A stretch of 64,000 bases of DNA from Arthrobacter sp. H-02-3 (GTDB lineage Bacteria > Actinomycetota > Actinomycetes > Actinomycetales > Micrococcaceae). The stretch spans positions 25,732 to 89,731 of the forward strand of contig NZ_PYUI01000021.1 of assembly GCF_003097355.1 (NCBI RefSeq), in the 5' to 3' direction. The notes under the pieces are model-generated. The model was not told the origin of the DNA. It was given only the letters and a program-made list of their open reading frames with translations, and searched no databases. Of the stretch, positions 62,071 to 64,000 are shown in pieces. The translations under genes and the position numbers were made by a program. Each line of letters starts with the position of its first letter. The first letter of the stretch is position 1.

Positions 62071-62208
62071 AATTTCCTCCTCAAGCCTCAACCCGCGTTG
62101 CCCCAGATCGTGCATCGCACCGGTACTGCTGAATGCTAGTCGTTCGGGCGTGACCGGGACACGTGACGTGGCGGGACACAGGCTTCCGGGACACAGGTCT
62201 CTGGCACA

Positions 62209-63504
62209 ATGGCCAGCATGCACACTGCGGGGCCCGCCCTTCCCAACACAGTTCCCAGCACAGTCCCGGCCGTCGATCTGCGCATCAGCATCGAGGGCAC
62301 CGAGCCCGAGATTTGGCGGCGTCTCCTCCTCCCGGAAACGCTCACCGTCCCGCAGTTCCACGAGGCAATCCAGTGCGCCTTCGGGTGGCAGGACCGCCAC
62401 CTCTACGGCATCCGCTGCTCCGACCGCAACGGCGAGCCCCGAGTGATCGTTGGCCCCGACGAAGCAGCTGAGGACGTTGACGCGGAGCCGGCGTCCGGCG
62501 TCGTCCTCTTCGAACTGATCGACGCCCAAGGGACCGGTCCCGGTCAGTTCGAGTACGAATACGACTTTGGCGACACCTGGATTCACAAGGTGGAGCTTGT
62601 GGGGTCCGGGCTGTCTCCGGAGGGGACGATCACGTGTGTGGACGGCGCTAACCGCGGGCCGGTGGAGGACTCCGGCGGCCCCGGCGGCTACCGGCGGCTG
62701 GCGGAGGTGCTCGCGAACGAGAAGCACCCGGAGTTTTACGACGCCGCAACCTGGTTTTCGGAGGTCACAGGCGAATGGGCCTCGAAGTTCAACGTCGGTG
62801 CCTTTGACCTCGACGCCGTCAACCGGAAGCTCGGGCGGCTCAGCCTCCAGCTATGGCCGCGGCCCGTCACTCCGGCAGAGCGTGACGCCGTGCTCCGCCC
62901 CATCATGTGGTTCCTGGAGAACACCGCGGGCGAGGGGCTGGAACTGACGAAGGATGGTTACCTGAAGCCGGCGATGGTCCGTCGCACGCTGGATGAGCTC
63001 GGCTGGCACGACGAAATCATGGGCAAGGGAAACCGCGAACTCAACGCCAAGGACGTGCTCAACCTCCGACTGCACCTGCTGGACTGGAAGCTGTTGCACA
63101 AGCGCAATGGCAGGCTGGTGCTGGCGCCCTTGGGCAAGATCGGCCTGGACGAGCCGGACGAGCTCTGGGACTACATGGTGGGGACGATCGGAGCTCCGCA
63201 GAACGACGCCTTGAAACTCATGACCCGGCTTGCGGCGCACTGGTTGGTGCAGGGATTCGCCCCGTCCTACAGCCTGCGCGACAAAGTCATTCTCAGTGCC
63301 CTCGAGGCCTCCGGCTTCGTCAACCGCTCGGGGGATCCGATCCCGGAGCAGTGGGCCTGGGACATTGACCGCACGGTGCGCGAGACCCTGGACTGCCTCC
63401 AGCTCACGGTCCCCGCGCCGCGCTTCCTTCTTAGGGAGAAAGAACTGACCGACGGCGGCCTGAAATTCCTGCTCCAGGTGCAGGCGCTGCTGGGGGACCG
63501 GTAG
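62209..63504 (+). CDS. Plasmid pRiA4b ORF-3 family protein
   Basis: A 431-residue protein. The N-terminal domain fits the pRiA4b ORF-3 family: LRISIEGTEPEIWRRLLLPE, FHEAIQCAFGWQDRHLYGI and FEYEYDFGDTWIHKVELVG. The C-terminal 230 residues are helical with no known motif. The family is common in actinobacteria and on mobile elements, with no known activity. ATG 62218 is an alternative start. Its promoter region is short and shared with the divergent glycosyltransferase gene. Confidence 0.82.
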   Translation: MASMHTAGPALPNTVPSTVPAVDLRISIEGTEPEIWRRLLLPETLTVPQFHEAIQCAFGWQDRHLYGIRCSDRNGEPRVIVGPDEAAEDVDAEPASGVVLFELIDAQGTGPGQFEYEYDFGDTWIHKVELVGSGLSPEGTITCVDGANRGPVEDSGGPGGYRRLAEVLANEKHPEFYDAATWFSEVTGEWASKFNVGAFDLDAVNRKLGRLSLQLWPRPVTPAERDAVLRPIMWFLENTAGEGLELTKDGYLKPAMVRRTLDELGWHDEIMGKGNRELNAKDVLNLRLHLLDWKLLHKRNGRLVLAPLGKIGLDEPDELWDYMVGTIGAPQNDALKLMTRLAAHWLVQGFAPSYSLRDKVILSALEASGFVNRSGDPIPEQWAWDIDRTVRETLDCLQLTVPAPRFLLREKELTDGGLKFLLQVQALLGDR

Positions 63505-64000
63505 CCGTGTGACCCACTCCACAGAAGCCCGACGCCGGCCCGCTGCCGTTTGGGCGCGGCTGCGGCGGCCGGATTCCGCGTGGATCCGGGGAATATGCCG
63601 CCAGGGGACACCTTCGCAGGCCGATTTGTGCAGGGTCCTCTCGGCGTGTAAAGTAATTCGAGTCGCCGCCGCTGATGCGGAAAGAGAGCGACCGACCCCC
63701 TTCTAAACAGCCTGAAAATGGTTCGCAATTAGCGTGCCAAATAAGGGTGGGGACCTTTTCGAGAGAATGTAGATCGCAGAAATGCGAATTTGCAAACACT
63801 CCCGAGATCGGGTAAGTTTGAAAAGTTGCTCCGGAGCGATCCGCGACTGTTTGTTGGTTGTGGTGGTGCCGGGTGTGTCTGTTGTTTGAGAACTCAATAG
63901 TGTGCCAAGTTTGTTGATACCAATTTATTGTATTGAATTGGTTGAATGTGCCGGGCCCGCCACCCCGTGGTGTGGTCTGGTGTTTTTGGCTGGTTTCAAA
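63505..64000 (+). promoter_or_regulatory. rRNA operon promoter and leader region
   Basis: From about 63640 the DNA turns AT-rich and non-coding. A good promoter is TTGCAA (63790-63795), 17 bases, TAAGTT (63813-63818). Around 63885-63930 the text TTTGAGAACTCAATAGTGTG is the leader found before 16S rRNA in Arthrobacter-like bacteria. The 16S gene itself is expected just past the end of the window. Confidence 0.75.

Overview
The window is high-GC DNA with GTG/ATG starts, dense genes and actinobacterial families. Its last 350 bases look like the leader of a ribosomal RNA operon of the Arthrobacter/Pseudarthrobacter (Micrococcaceae) type, so an Arthrobacter-like soil actinobacterium is the best guess. 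That assignment rests on gene content and the leader sequence only; no database search was possible.

Layout. 0-3.5 kb: the tail of a diacylglycerol-kinase-like gene, a methyltransferase remnant, an MFS exporter and a group 2 sigma-70 factor. 4.2-15.4 kb: a catabolic cluster with an APC permease cut by an in-frame TAG, cytochrome P450, 3Fe-4S ferredoxin, ferredoxin reductase, a glutamine-synthetase-like ligase, a solute-binding-like protein without signal peptide and two C26 amidotransferases. Facing these are a cache-domain protein and a FadR-type GntR regulator, with a divergent aldehyde dehydrogenase. The order P450-ferredoxin-reductase-glutamine synthetase plus a GntR regulator matches mycobacterial piperidine/pyrrolidine/morpholine (pip/mor) clusters. 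I infer oxidative ring opening of a secondary cyclic amine, then gamma-glutamylation, aldehyde oxidation and deglutamylation.

15.4-36.6 kb: ordinary accessory metabolism: a DUF1275 membrane protein, histidine phosphatase, SnoaL-like protein, PhzF-like protein, VOC protein, ion channel and PrmC-like methyltransferase. These are followed by an amino-acid module (ThDP enzyme, Lrp regulator, PLP aminotransferase, APC permease) and an alpha-glucoside ABC importer with a GH13 glucosidase and LacI repressor.

36.6-47.4 kb: a defence island, lower in GC in hamAB and the DUF262 gene. It holds a Hachiman pair (HamA DUF1837 nuclease, HamB helicase), a PLD-helicase-DUF3427 protein, an IS21-family remnant with a frameshifted istB, and a GmrSD-like DUF262/DUF1524 enzyme.

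47.4-64 kb: small hypothetical, membrane and stress genes (flavin monooxygenase, excalibur lipoprotein, membrane HNH protein, TfoX-N, cold-shock protein, BTAD regulator, rhodanese, PspC, glycosyltransferase, pRiA4b ORF-3-like protein), then the rRNA leader. Gene decay is common: fragments of a flavin monooxygenase (two places), a PhoD phosphatase, a serine recombinase and a DUF1275 gene. A 35-bp promoter-like module occurs three times between 50.0 and 53.3 kb.
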